Below are positions 43,925-52,197 of a DNA stretch of 64,000 nucleotides, piece by piece (the stretch's first letter is position 1; every line of letters starts with the position of its first letter). The stretch comes from Amycolatopsis solani (GTDB lineage: Bacteria; Actinomycetota; Actinomycetes; Mycobacteriales; Pseudonocardiaceae): the NCBI RefSeq assembly GCF_033441515.1, contig NZ_JAWQJT010000001.1, positions 4,154,001-4,218,000 on the forward strand, in the 5' to 3' direction. The translations under genes were made by a program, and so were the position numbers. Under the pieces are notes generated by a model, which worked only from the letters and a program-made list of their open reading frames with translations, was not told where the DNA came from and did no database searches.

Positions 43925-44289
43925 GCGCGTCGGAGCAGGCGAAGGCGGCCGCGGAAGAGGCGTTCGCGCGCGGGGCGTACCCGCACCTGGTGAACTCGCG
44001 GCCGACCGTGGACAAGGCCAGCACGCTGAGCGCGTTCGCCGACGCACTGTCCTTTCCGGACCACTTCGGCAACAACCTCGACGCGCTCTACGACTGCCTG
44101 ACCGACCTGTCGTGGCTGCCGCCGGGGGAGCACGTGCTGATCTGGCCGGGCTCGGACGCGCTGCGCAAGGCCGAACCCAAGACGTACCTGGCGATCCGCA
44201 GCGTCCTCTCGGACGCGCAGCGAGCCCTCGGCCCGACCGGCCGCAGCGCCGGCTCCTGGCGGCTCACGGTCGTCCTGCCGGACGCCTGA
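43921..44289 (+). CDS. Barstar family RNase inhibitor
   Basis: Protein of 122 residues from ATG 43921, overlapping the RNase stop. The barstar fold is indicated by FADALSFPDHFGNNLDALYD, the helix 2 region that covers the RNase active site, then DCLTDLSWLPPGEHVLIWPG and a C-terminal strand. It is cytoplasmic (no signal) and should neutralise the RNase before export or on re-entry. Translational coupling keeps toxin and inhibitor balanced. Confidence 0.94.
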   Translation: MSASEQAKAAAEEAFARGAYPHLVNSRPTVDKASTLSAFADALSFPDHFGNNLDALYDCLTDLSWLPPGEHVLIWPGSDALRKAEPKTYLAIRSVLSDAQRALGPTGRSAGSWRLTVVLPDA

Positions 44290-44314
44290 GCGGCGTCCGG
44301 CAGCCCGGACCGCG

Positions 44315-45088
44315 TCAGTCCTGCGGGACCCAGCTCGGCTTGCGCTTCTGGGCGAAGGCCAGGATGCCTTCCTGGCCTTCCTCACTCGCGAAGAACTTCG
44401 CCGACAGGCCGAGCATCTCGTCGAAGCCCTCCGACGGCGTCGCGTAGCGGGGGCGGCTCAGCAGCGCCTTCGTCTCGGCCAGTGCCTTCGGCCCGCCCGC
44501 GGCCAGTGCCTTGACGAACCGGGCCACCTCGGCGTCGAGGTCGCCGGCCGGGACCGCCGAGTTGAGCAGGCCGATCTCGACCGCGCGGCGGGCGTCGAAC
44601 GTGTCGCCCGTAAGGAACAGCTCGTGGGCCGCGCGCGGGTTCAGGCGGGGCAGCACCGTCAGGGAGATGATCGCCGGGACCACGCCGATGCGGACCTCGG
44701 AGAAGGCGAACGTCGCTTCCGGGACCGCCACCGCGATGTCGCACGCCGCCACCATGCCGATGCCGCCGGCGCGGGCGGGGCCGGCCAGGCGGGCGACGAC
44801 CGGCTTCGGGCTGGTCCACAGCTGCTCGAGGATCTTCGGGAACTCGTTGACGCCCTGGTCGCCCGCGCTGCCGCCGCGGGCTTCCTTGAGGTCCATCCCC
44901 GCGCAGAACACCGGCCCGGTGTGGGTCAGCACGATCACGCGCACGGCGTCGTCGGCGGCCGCGGCAGCCAGCGAGGCCGACAGTTCGCGGCGCAGCTGCG
45001 CCGACAGCGCGTTGCGGTTGTGCGGGGAGTCCAGGGTGATCGTGGCGGTGCCGCCCACCACGTCGTAGTGCACCAGTTCGTCAGCCAT
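44315..45088 (-). CDS. Enoyl-CoA hydratase/isomerase family protein
   Basis: Protein of 257 residues from ATG 45088. Crotonase fold: ITLDSPHNRNALSAQLRREL, oxyanion-hole segments GPVFCAGMDLKEA and ARAGGIGMVAACDIAVA, and EVRIGVVPAIISLTVLPRL. The catalytic Glu pair is not clear by eye, so hydratase and isomerase activities cannot be separated. Probably works on acyl-CoA in fatty- or amino-acid degradation. Confidence 0.93.
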   Translation of the reverse strand: MADELVHYDVVGGTATITLDSPHNRNALSAQLRRELSASLAAAAADDAVRVIVLTHTGPVFCAGMDLKEARGGSAGDQGVNEFPKILEQLWTSPKPVVARLAGPARAGGIGMVAACDIAVAVPEATFAFSEVRIGVVPAIISLTVLPRLNPRAAHELFLTGDTFDARRAVEIGLLNSAVPAGDLDAEVARFVKALAAGGPKALAETKALLSRPRYATPSEGFDEMLGLSAKFFASEEGQEGILAFAQKRKPSWVPQD

Positions 45089-45149
45089 GCCCGTCACCCT
45101 TGCACATCCGTCGCGCGACGCCGGTGTTACGCGGGGCACAGCCGGCCCT

Positions 45150-45184
45150 GGCCACCCCGCGGGCCGGAAAACCGCGGGGTGGCC
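45150..45184. terminator. Terminator hairpin between enoyl-CoA hydratase and secreted protein genes
   Basis: A perfect 13-bp stem (GGCCACCCCGCGG 45150-45162 with CCGCGGGGTGGCC 45172-45184) and a 9-nt loop, directly after the stop of the minus-strand secreted protein gene. Confidence 0.82.
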
Positions 45185-45191
45185 GGGGACC

Positions 45192-45821
45192 TCAGCCGAT
45201 GGTCGTCGTGGTGAAGACGGGGCTGGGGTTGGGGAAGCAGGCCGTCGGCGCGGTGATGTCGCCGATGATGCTGCTCGCCACCGCCTTGAACGTCAGGCCC
45301 GGGTCGCTGTAGCTGGTGCCGGACAGCTTCGTCTCGATGGTGCCCGACTGGCCTGCCGTCAGGTGCGCGGTGATCGTGGGCAGCTCGAAGGTCGCGCCGC
45401 CGGCGATCGGGCCGGGGAAGCTCAGCGTCGCGACGCCGTTCGCGACCGCGATGGCCGGTGCCGTGCTGCCCAGGCCGGAGCCGCCGGCGAGGTCGGCGCC
45501 GACGTAGGTGGAGTTCGCCGGGATCGGGAACTTGAGCGCGAAGGTGTTGATGTTCTTGACCTTGTTCCCGCTCACGTCACTGGGGACGGTGTTCGGCGCC
45601 GGGTCGATGACGACGTCGAAAGCGCCGCCGGGGGCGACCGTCGCGGGCGCGGTGACGTCCGCGTCCTGGTTGAGCGACACCTTCTGCGGACCGACGATCG
45701 GGGCGTCGGCCTGGCAGTCGAAGGTGACGGTGGTGGCCGCCGACGCCGGGGCGGCGAGGGCGATCGGAAGGGCGGCGGCCGCGGTCAGAGCGGCGAGCCG
45801 GGAAAGGTGAAGAGCTTTCAT
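45192..45821 (-). CDS. Secreted beta-rich protein, unknown function
   Basis: Protein of 209 residues. A clean signal peptide (MKALHLSRLAALTAAAALPI, cleavage after ASA at ~28) precedes a soluble domain rich in Thr, Ala, Gly and Val, predicted all-beta, with one Cys near each end (FDC and TACF) that could form a disulfide. It resembles small exported actinobacterial proteins of the DUF6801-like kind, but I cannot assign a family firmly. It has its own sigma-A-type promoter and terminator. Confidence 0.8.
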   Translation of the reverse strand: MKALHLSRLAALTAAAALPIALAAPASAATTVTFDCQADAPIVGPQKVSLNQDADVTAPATVAPGGAFDVVIDPAPNTVPSDVSGNKVKNINTFALKFPIPANSTYVGADLAGGSGLGSTAPAIAVANGVATLSFPGPIAGGATFELPTITAHLTAGQSGTIETKLSGTSYSDPGLTFKAVASSIIGDITAPTACFPNPSPVFTTTTIG

Positions 45822-45879
45822 CTGTATCCACCTACCTGCGGTTTCAAGAGGGGAAGGAGAAAGCTGCGCAGCGATTAGA

Positions 45880-45909
45880 TAGTTACCGGCAAGTTAACTA
45901 GCGCGTCAA
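45880..45909 (-). promoter_or_regulatory. Sigma-A-type promoter of the secreted protein gene
   Basis: On the minus strand TTGACG (45904-45909) and TAACTA (45880-45885) are separated by 18 bp, in an AT-rich patch unusual for this genome, followed by a ~55-nt leader. AGTTAACT within the spacer is palindromic. Confidence 0.55.
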
Positions 45910-45984
45910 GGATTTACCGTTCCCATGTACGAGGGGTGACGGCAAATGTGAAAAAGACTCGCCTTTCGGCGGTGTCACGGTGAC

Positions 45985-46722
45985 TCAGGCGTACTGGCGG
46001 AGCAACCCGCTCACCGCTGAGGCGTACCGGCTGATCACCACGTCCGCGACGCGCGGGTCGTCGGCCAGCGGGTTCGCGATGAACGCCTTCGGGTCGGCCT
46101 CGCGGGCCAGCCGCGCGATGCGGTCCGGCAGCCGGCCCGGGGCGAGGAACCACGATGCGACGATCAGGTGCCGGACCCCGCGCGAACGCAGCCGGGCCGC
46201 CGCCGTCGGGATGTCCGGCTGGGTGGCGGACGCGAACGCCTCGCTCACCGGGATGCCCAGGCGCTCTTCCCACTGCGCCGCCAGAGACGCGACGACCGCG
46301 TTCGCGGCGGCGTTCGACGAGCCCACCGCGCTCAGCAGCACCCCCGTGCCGCGACGGCGGGGCGCCGAGGCCAGGCGGTCCAGGGCGACGGCCTCCAGGG
46401 CCGGGTCCGCGCCCAGGACGTCCGACACCTGGATGCGGAAGCCCGGGCACTCCGCAACCACCGAGGAGATCAGCGCGGGCAGGTCGACCCGCGCGTGGAA
46501 CGCGCTGCCCAGCAGCAGGGGCACCACGACCGCGGTGCGGTGCCCGGAGGCGTACAACCCGCGCAGCACGTCGGTGACGAGCGGGGCCGAGAGGTCCAAA
46601 AAGGACTCGTGCACCTCGAGCCCCGGTGCCTGCGCGCGCACGACGTCCATGAGCGCCCGCACGGTCGCCGCCGAGCGGGCGTCACGGCTGCCGTGCGCGA
46701 CGGCGACCAGGGGTGGCGTCAC
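45985..46722 (-). CDS. Sirohydrochlorin chelatase (CbiX-like)
   Basis: Protein of 245 residues from GTG 46722, overlapping the cysN stop (GTGA). Two CbiX-type halves: LVAVAHGSRDARSAATVRAL with the metal-binding His, VVVPLLLGSAFHARVDLPAL, then GVLLSAVGSSNAAANAVVAS and VASWFLAPGRLPDRI. It likely inserts iron into sirohydrochlorin to make siroheme for the sulfite reductase encoded in the same operon. Equivalent to M. tuberculosis Rv2393. Confidence 0.9.
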   Translation of the reverse strand: MTPPLVAVAHGSRDARSAATVRALMDVVRAQAPGLEVHESFLDLSAPLVTDVLRGLYASGHRTAVVVPLLLGSAFHARVDLPALISSVVAECPGFRIQVSDVLGADPALEAVALDRLASAPRRRGTGVLLSAVGSSNAAANAVVASLAAQWEERLGIPVSEAFASATQPDIPTAAARLRSRGVRHLIVASWFLAPGRLPDRIARLAREADPKAFIANPLADDPRVADVVISRYASAVSGLLRQYA

Positions 46723-47981
46723 GAGAAGCGCTCGCCCACCAGGCCGGCGGCCAGCGTGTCGCCGTCCTTCGGGTCGATCACCAGGAACGCGCCGGTGCGC
46801 GGGCTGACGCCGTAGTCGTCGACGCCCAGCTCCTCGGCCAGCCGCAGTGTGACCAAGCCGATGTCGTTGAGTTCCAGCGACGCCGGCGAGTCCACACTGG
46901 ACAGCGCCTGCTCGTCGAACCGCGCGTGCAGGTCGCCGACGAGGGCCTGGACCGTGCGGGTGCCGTGCTTGACGAGGACGCGCGCGCCCGCCTTCAGCGG
47001 CTTCGACGACAGCCAGCACAGGGTGCCGGTGATCTCGTCGGTGACCTGGGGCGGTGCGTCCGCGGCCGCGATCAGGTCGCCGCGGGAGATGTCGATGTCG
47101 TCGGCCAGCAGCAGCGTCACCGACGTTCCGGCGCCGGCTTCCGCCAGCGGGCCGTCGGCGGTGTCGATGCGCTCGACGCGGCTGCGGATGCCTTGCGGCA
47201 GCACGACGATCTCGTCGCCGGGGCGGACCGTGCCCGCGGCGATCTGGCCCGCGTAGCCGCGGTAGTCCAGGTACTCCGCCGTGCGCGGGCGGATCACGTA
47301 CTGCACCGGGAACCGCAGGGCCGAGTCGTGCGGGTCGGGGGCGACCGGCACGTCCTCCAGGTGCTCCAGCAGGCTCGGGCCGCGGTACCACGGCGTCCGC
47401 TCCGAGCGCGTGGCGACGTTGTCGCCTTCGAGCGCCGACACCGGGATCGTGAGCACCGAACCGCGCGCGTAACCGAGCGTCTCGGCGTGCGAAGCGAACT
47501 CCTCGGCGATCACGGTGAACGTCGCTTCGTCGTAGTCGACCAGGTCGATCTTGTTCACCGCCAGCACCAGCTGCGGCACGCCCAGCAGCGCCAGCACGGC
47601 CGCGTGCCGCCGGGTCTGCTCGATCACGCCCTTGCGCGCGTCGACCAGCAGCACGGCCAGCTGCGCGGTGGACGCGCCGGTCACCGTGTTGCGCGTGTAC
47701 TGCACGTGCCCCGGCGTGTCGGCCAGCACGAACGACCGCTTCGGCGTGGCGAAGTACCGGTAGGCGACGTCGATGGTGATGCCCTGCTCGCGCTCCGAGC
47801 GCAGGCCGTCGACGAGCAGGGACAGGTCCGGTGTGGACAGTCCCTTGTCGACGGACGCGCGGGTGACGGCGTCGAGCTGGTCCGCGAGCACCGACTTCGT
47901 GTCGTACAGCAGCCTGCCGACCAGCGTGGACTTGCCGTCGTCGACGCTCCCGGCGGTGGCCAGGCGCAACAGCGAGCTCAT
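46719..47981 (-). CDS. cysN: Sulfate adenylyltransferase subunit 1 (GTPase)
   Basis: Protein of 420 residues. EF-Tu-like GTPase: G1 AGSVDDGKSTLVGRLL, G3 DTPGHVQY, G4 NKIDLVD, then domains II and III. It couples GTP hydrolysis to ATP sulfurylase activity of CysD. There is no C-terminal APS kinase (CysC) domain, unlike the CysNC fusion of mycobacteria, in line with direct reduction of APS. Its start overlaps the cysD stop. Confidence 0.96.
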   Translation of the reverse strand: MSSLLRLATAGSVDDGKSTLVGRLLYDTKSVLADQLDAVTRASVDKGLSTPDLSLLVDGLRSEREQGITIDVAYRYFATPKRSFVLADTPGHVQYTRNTVTGASTAQLAVLLVDARKGVIEQTRRHAAVLALLGVPQLVLAVNKIDLVDYDEATFTVIAEEFASHAETLGYARGSVLTIPVSALEGDNVATRSERTPWYRGPSLLEHLEDVPVAPDPHDSALRFPVQYVIRPRTAEYLDYRGYAGQIAAGTVRPGDEIVVLPQGIRSRVERIDTADGPLAEAGAGTSVTLLLADDIDISRGDLIAAADAPPQVTDEITGTLCWLSSKPLKAGARVLVKHGTRTVQALVGDLHARFDEQALSSVDSPASLELNDIGLVTLRLAEELGVDDYGVSPRTGAFLVIDPKDGDTLAAGLVGERFS

Positions 47982-48901
47982 CAGAAGTACCCCTCACGCT
48001 TGCGGTCTTCCATGGCCGCCTCGGACATCCGGTCGTCGGCGCGGGTGGCGCCGCGCTCGGTGAGCCGCGACGCGGACACTTCGGCGATGACGTCTTCGAC
48101 GGTGGCGGCCTCGGACTCGATCGCGCCGGTGCACGAGCCGTCGCCGACGGTCCGGTACCGCACGGTCAGCTCGCGGACCTCTTCGCCGGGACGGGGACCG
48201 CCCCACGGGCCTTCGGCCAGCAGCATCCCGTCGCGCAGGTAGACCTCGCGCCGGTGCGCGTAGTAGATCGAGGGCAGCTCGACCTTCTCCCGCGCGATGT
48301 AGTTCCAGACGTCGGCCTCGGTCCAGTTGGACAGCGGGAAGACGCGGACCTGCTCGCCCGGGCGGTGCCTGCCGTTGTAGAGGTTCCACAGCTCGGGACG
48401 CTGGCGCCGCGGCTCCCACTGGCCGAAGGCGTTGCGGAGGCTGAAGATCCGCTCCTTCGCCCGGGCGCGCTCCTCGTCGCGGCGGCCGCCGCCGAACACG
48501 GCGTCGAACTTGTTCTCCGAGATGGTGTCGAGCAGCGGCGTGGTCTGCAGCGGGTTGCGCATCCCGTCGGCGCGCTCTTCGAGGCGCCCGTCGTCGATCC
48601 AGTCCTGGACCTTCGCCACGACCAGGCGCAGCCCGTGCCGCTCGACGACGCGGTCGCGGAACTCGATGACCTCGTCGAAGTTGTGCCCGGTGTCGACGTG
48701 CAGCAGCGGGAACGGCACCGGGGCCGGCCAGAACGCCTTGATCGCCAGGTGCAGCAGCAGCGTCGAGTCCTTGCCGCCGGAGAAGAGGATCACCGGCCGG
48801 TCGAACTCGCCCGCCACTTCGCGGAAGATGTGGATGGCTTCGGATTCCAAAGCCGCCAAGTTGTCCTGTGCCGCATCGGTCGCGGGCTCCAAGGTCGTCA
48901 T
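47981..48901 (-). CDS. cysD: Sulfate adenylyltransferase subunit 2
   Basis: Protein of 306 residues from ATG 48901. PP-loop ATP pyrophosphatase motif PVILFSGGKDSTLLLHLAIK, then LLHVDTGHNFDEVIEFRD and the CysD C-terminus RGATRADD...EAAMEDRKREGYF. It adenylates sulfate to APS together with CysN. 11 bp after cysH in the operon. Confidence 0.97.
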   Translation of the reverse strand: MTTLEPATDAAQDNLAALESEAIHIFREVAGEFDRPVILFSGGKDSTLLLHLAIKAFWPAPVPFPLLHVDTGHNFDEVIEFRDRVVERHGLRLVVAKVQDWIDDGRLEERADGMRNPLQTTPLLDTISENKFDAVFGGGRRDEERARAKERIFSLRNAFGQWEPRRQRPELWNLYNGRHRPGEQVRVFPLSNWTEADVWNYIAREKVELPSIYYAHRREVYLRDGMLLAEGPWGGPRPGEEVRELTVRYRTVGDGSCTGAIESEAATVEDVIAEVSASRLTERGATRADDRMSEAAMEDRKREGYF

Positions 48902-48912
48902 GCGTCCCTTCC

Positions 48913-49608
48913 TCAGCCGTGCAGTCCGCACTCGGTCTTCGACTGACCCGCCCAGCGGCCGCTGCGCGGGTCCTGCCCCGGCGCCACGCGAGCGGTGCAC
49001 GGCGCGCAGCCGATCGACAGGAATCCGATCGACACCAGCGGGTTCTCCAGGATCCCGTGCTCGCGGATGTAGCCGTTGAACTCCTCGTCGGTCCACGCCG
49101 CGATCGGGTTGACCTTCACCAGGCCGTTGCGGTCGTCCCAGGTGACGATCGGGGTGTTCGCGCGGGTCGGCGCGTCGACCCGGCGGACGCCGGTGATCCA
49201 CGCCGAGTAGTTCGAGAGGGTCTTGCGCAGCGGCACGACCTTGCGCAGGTTGCAGCACAGCGTGGCGTCGCGGTCGTGCAGCTTCTCGCCGTACTCCGCG
49301 TCCTGCTCGGCGACGCTCTGCTCGGCCTGGGCGTTGACGATCTTCACGTCCGGGTAGACCGTCTGCACGGCGTCGCGCGTGCCGAGCGTTTCCGGGAAGT
49401 GGTAGCCGGTCTCCAGGAACAGGATGTCCACATCGGACTTCACCTTCGTGGCGAGGTCGATGAGCACGGCGTCCTGCATGTTGGACGCGACGATGAAGTC
49501 GTCGCCGAACGTGTCGACGGTCCAGCGGATCGCTTCGGTGGCGGTCGCGTCCGCGAGCTCCTTGGACGCGCGCTCGGCGAGGGTCTTGTAGTCGGCGGTG
49601 GCGGTCAT
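48913..49608 (-). CDS. cysH: Adenylyl-sulfate reductase (thioredoxin-dependent), CysH family
   Basis: Protein of 231 residues from ATG 49608. PAPS/APS reductase fold with FLETGYHFPETL, and two cysteine pairs, LCCNLRKV and GCAPCTARV, which bind a [4Fe-4S] cluster in the APS-specific enzymes; the catalytic C-terminal Cys is in TECGLHG. With no APS kinase in the operon, APS rather than PAPS is the expected substrate. Overlaps the zinc-ribbon gene stop (ATGA). Confidence 0.95.
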   Translation of the reverse strand: MTATADYKTLAERASKELADATATEAIRWTVDTFGDDFIVASNMQDAVLIDLATKVKSDVDILFLETGYHFPETLGTRDAVQTVYPDVKIVNAQAEQSVAEQDAEYGEKLHDRDATLCCNLRKVVPLRKTLSNYSAWITGVRRVDAPTRANTPIVTWDDRNGLVKVNPIAAWTDEEFNGYIREHGILENPLVSIGFLSIGCAPCTARVAPGQDPRSGRWAGQSKTECGLHG

Positions 49609-49760
49609 CGGGAAACCTCCGGGAGGGACAGGCCGAGGAACTTGACCGAGAAAACCCGGCGACAGGCAGAACACAGCCAGCCGCCGTTCTCTTCCGGCCG
49701 CAGGTCCTCGTCGCCGCAATACGGGCAGTAGTACGGCACCGCGCGTTCGGTGGAAGTCAC
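49605..49760 (-). CDS. Small zinc-ribbon-like protein in the sulfate assimilation operon
   Basis: Protein of 51 residues from GTG 49760, overlapping the sir stop upstream (GTGA) and the cysH start downstream (ATGA), so it is embedded and coupled on both sides. It has two CxxC knuckles, YYCPYCGDEDL and WLCSACRRVF, 20 residues apart, then a short hydrophobic tail. Small proteins of this kind recur between sir and cysH in actinomycetes as far as I recall. Zn or Fe binding is inferred; the role is unknown. Confidence 0.82.
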   Translation of the reverse strand: MTSTERAVPYYCPYCGDEDLRPEENGGWLCSACRRVFSVKFLGLSLPEVSR

Positions 49761-51451
49761 TGCAGGGCGCTTTCCTCGGCGCGCGCGGCCCATTGCGCGA
49801 ACCGCTCGCCGGACTCGCGCCCGGCCACGTAGTTGCGCACGACCCGCTCGACGTAGGCGGTCAGCTCGCCCGAGGTCACCTTGTGCCCGCGCAGCTTCCG
49901 GCCGAACCCGGCGTCGAGGCCGAGCCCGCCGCCCAGGTGCACCTGGAAGCCTTCGACCTGGTTGCCGTCGGCGTCGGTGACGATCTGGCCCTTGAGGCCG
50001 ATGTCCGCGGTCTGGATCCGCGCGCAGGAGTTGGGGCAGCCGTTGAGGTGCACGCTGACCGGGGTGTCGAGGTCCTTCTGGATGTCCGCCAGCGACTTCT
50101 CGAGGTCCGCGACGAGCTGCTGCGCGCGGGCCTTCGTCTCGACGATGGCGAGCTTGCAGAACTCCAGGCCGGTGCAGGCCATCACGCTGCGCCGCCACGG
50201 CGACGGCTTCGTCTCCAGCCCCAGCTCGGACAGCTCGGCGGAGAGCGCGGCGACCTGCGCCTCGGGGACGTCGAGCACGACGAGCTTCTGCTGCGGGGTG
50301 AGCCGCACGCGGCCGGACCCGGCGCGCTCGGCGGCCTTGGCGACGGCGACGAGCGTGCCGCCGGAGGACCGGCCGGCGACCGGCGCGGCGCCGACGTAGA
50401 AAGTGCCGTCGACCTGCGGGTGCACCCCGACGTGGTCGATCGGGACGGCGGGGTCGACCGGCGGCGGGCCGTCGATCAGCTCGCGCTTGAGGTACTCGTC
50501 CTGCAGCACCTGGCGGAACTTCTCCGCGCCCCAGTCCTTGACCAGGAACTTGATCCGGGCGCGGGAGCGCAGCCGGCGGTAGCCGTAGTCGCGGAAGATC
50601 GAGATGACGCCTTCCCAGACGTCCGGGACCTCGTCCCGCGGCACCCACGCGCCGAGGCGCTGCCCGAGCATCGGGTTGGTGGACAGGCCGCCGCCGACCC
50701 AGAGGTCGAAGCCGGGGCCGTGCTCGGGGTGGTCGACGCCGACGAAGGCGATGTCGTGGATCTCGTGCGCGACGTCGGACTGGCCGGAGATGGCGGTCTT
50801 GAACTTGCGCGGCAGGTTGGCGTACTCCGGCTTGCCGATGTAGCGGCGCTTGATCTCCTCGATCGCCGGGGTGCCGTCGATCACCTCGTCGGCCGAGATG
50901 CCGGCGACCGGCGAGCCGAGGATGACGCGAGGGCTGTCGCCGCACGCCTCCATCGTGGTCATGCCGGCCTGCTCGAGCTTGTCCCAGATCGCCGGGACGT
51001 CTTCGATCCGGATCCAGTGGTACTGGATGTTCTGCCGGTCGGTGATGTCGGCGGTGTCGCGCGCGTACTGCTGCGAAATCTCGCCCAGCACCGTGAGCTG
51101 CGCGGTGGTCAGCGCGCCGCCGTCGAGCCGGACCCGCAGCATGAAGTAGCGGTCGTCGAGCTCTTCGGGCTCCAGCGTCGCGGTGCGGCCGCCGTCGATC
51201 CCCGGCTTGCGCTGGGTGTAGAGGCCGAACCAGCGGAACCGGCCGCGCAGGTCACCCGGGTCGATCGCGTCGAACCCGCGGTGGGCGTAGATGTTCTCGA
51301 TCCGGGCCCGCACGTTGAGCGGGTGATCGTCCTTCTTCGACCGCTCGTTCGGGTTGAGCGGCTCCCGGTAACCGAGCGCCCACTGCCCTTCGCCGCGCTT
51401 CTGCTTCGCGCGCGCGGGTCGGGCGGGGGTCTGACGCGTGGGCGTGGCCAT
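49757..51451 (-). CDS. sir: Ferredoxin-dependent assimilatory sulfite reductase
   Basis: Protein of 564 residues. The siroheme/[4Fe-4S] ligands are present as CTGLEFC and CPNSC near the C-terminus, and the two ferredoxin-like halves include NIQYHWIRIEDVP and DSPRVILGSPVAG. Homologous to M. tuberculosis SirA (Rv2391) and so sulfite rather than nitrite is the likely substrate given the cys context. First structural gene of the operon, 55 bp after the leader peptide. Confidence 0.95.
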   Translation of the reverse strand: MATPTRQTPARPARAKQKRGEGQWALGYREPLNPNERSKKDDHPLNVRARIENIYAHRGFDAIDPGDLRGRFRWFGLYTQRKPGIDGGRTATLEPEELDDRYFMLRVRLDGGALTTAQLTVLGEISQQYARDTADITDRQNIQYHWIRIEDVPAIWDKLEQAGMTTMEACGDSPRVILGSPVAGISADEVIDGTPAIEEIKRRYIGKPEYANLPRKFKTAISGQSDVAHEIHDIAFVGVDHPEHGPGFDLWVGGGLSTNPMLGQRLGAWVPRDEVPDVWEGVISIFRDYGYRRLRSRARIKFLVKDWGAEKFRQVLQDEYLKRELIDGPPPVDPAVPIDHVGVHPQVDGTFYVGAAPVAGRSSGGTLVAVAKAAERAGSGRVRLTPQQKLVVLDVPEAQVAALSAELSELGLETKPSPWRRSVMACTGLEFCKLAIVETKARAQQLVADLEKSLADIQKDLDTPVSVHLNGCPNSCARIQTADIGLKGQIVTDADGNQVEGFQVHLGGGLGLDAGFGRKLRGHKVTSGELTAYVERVVRNYVAGRESGERFAQWAARAEESALQ

Positions 51452-51506
51452 GGCGGCCTCCTCCGAGGGGGCTGTCCGATTTCGTGGCGGGTGGTGGCGA
51501 CGGCAG

Positions 51507-51593
51507 TCAGCGAACGGGTGCGCAGAGGGCGCTCGCGACCCGCAGGAGGTCTACGTGGCGGCGGGCCACGAGGAAAACACCGGCATGAGTCAC
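51507..51593 (-). CDS. Putative regulatory leader peptide of the sulfate assimilation operon
   Basis: A 28-codon frame from GTG 51593 to TGA 51507 encodes a peptide whose core is ARRHVDLLRVASALC, the conserved RRHVDLLRV-SA-C pattern of leader peptides found before sulfur genes in streptomycetes and relatives. One Cys codon lies at position 24. No ribosome binding site is visible. It ends 55 bp before sir. A role in cysteine-responsive attenuation is inferred from the family, not shown. Confidence 0.82.
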   Translation of the reverse strand: MTHAGVFLVARRHVDLLRVASALCAPVR

Positions 51594-51709
51594 GACGTGA
51601 GCGTGCCACGTGTCCACAATGTGGTCCAGGCCTGACCGCATGCTGGGAGAAGGGTCACTTACCTGCGAAAATCGTGTCAACCATGCTTCGGGCGGCCTCT
51701 TGCGCCGTT

Positions 51710-51749
51710 CAAACCACTACAGATAGAGTACTTCGAACACAGTGGTTTG
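51710..51749. promoter_or_regulatory. Inverted repeat flanking the promoter of the VOC gene
   Basis: CAAACCACT (51710-51718) and AGTGGTTTG (51741-51749) are perfect 9-bp arms around a 22-bp spacer that holds the -10 box TAGAGT (51724-51729). The right arm lies next to the ribosome binding site GGAGAGGA. Confidence 0.6.
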
Positions 51750-51766
51750 AGGAGAGGAAACCGGGG

Positions 51767-52183
51767 ATGCAGGTCAAGGGTTTCGGGGCGGGGTACCTGG
51801 TCGACGACGTCGCCGCGACCACCCGCTTCTACGCCGACGTGATCGGGCTGCCGGTCACCGTCGAGCTGGACTGGTTCGCCAGCGTCAACGCCGGCGCGCC
51901 CGGCTACGAGATCAGCTTCGTGCAGCGTGGCCACGCTTCGGTGCCGGAGGGCTACCGCGCGGCCGAGACGACGGGGGTGATGTTCGGGCTCGTCGTCGAG
52001 GACGCCGCGGCCGAGGCGAAGCGGCTGGAGGAGGCGGGCGTCGAGCTCGTCGTGCCACTCGTCGACGAGGTGTACGGGCAGCGGCACTTCTACGTCGCGG
52101 ACCCGGACGGCGTGCTGCTCGACTTCATCGAGATGATCCCCGTCGACCCCGAGTGGGCGGCGGCGAACCTCCCGGCTTCGTAG
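51767..52183 (+). CDS. VOC superfamily protein (glyoxalase-like)
   Basis: Protein of 138 residues from ATG 51767. VOC modules: AGYLVDDVAATTRFYADVIG at the start and GQRHFYVADPDGVLLDFIEM at the end, with potential metal-binding His and Glu. The N-terminal half also has the DWFASVNAGAPGYEISFVQ pattern of bleomycin-resistance-like proteins. Divergent from the sulfur operon. Function unknown. Confidence 0.88.
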   Translation: MQVKGFGAGYLVDDVAATTRFYADVIGLPVTVELDWFASVNAGAPGYEISFVQRGHASVPEGYRAAETTGVMFGLVVEDAAAEAKRLEEAGVELVVPLVDEVYGQRHFYVADPDGVLLDFIEMIPVDPEWAAANLPAS

Positions 52184-52197
52184 GGGACAATCGGACC

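Noticed and set aside
51610..51618. GTGTCCACA, 8 of 9 match to a DnaA box upstream of the sulfur leader peptide
   Set aside because: Single copy, no second box in phase; chance match is likely.
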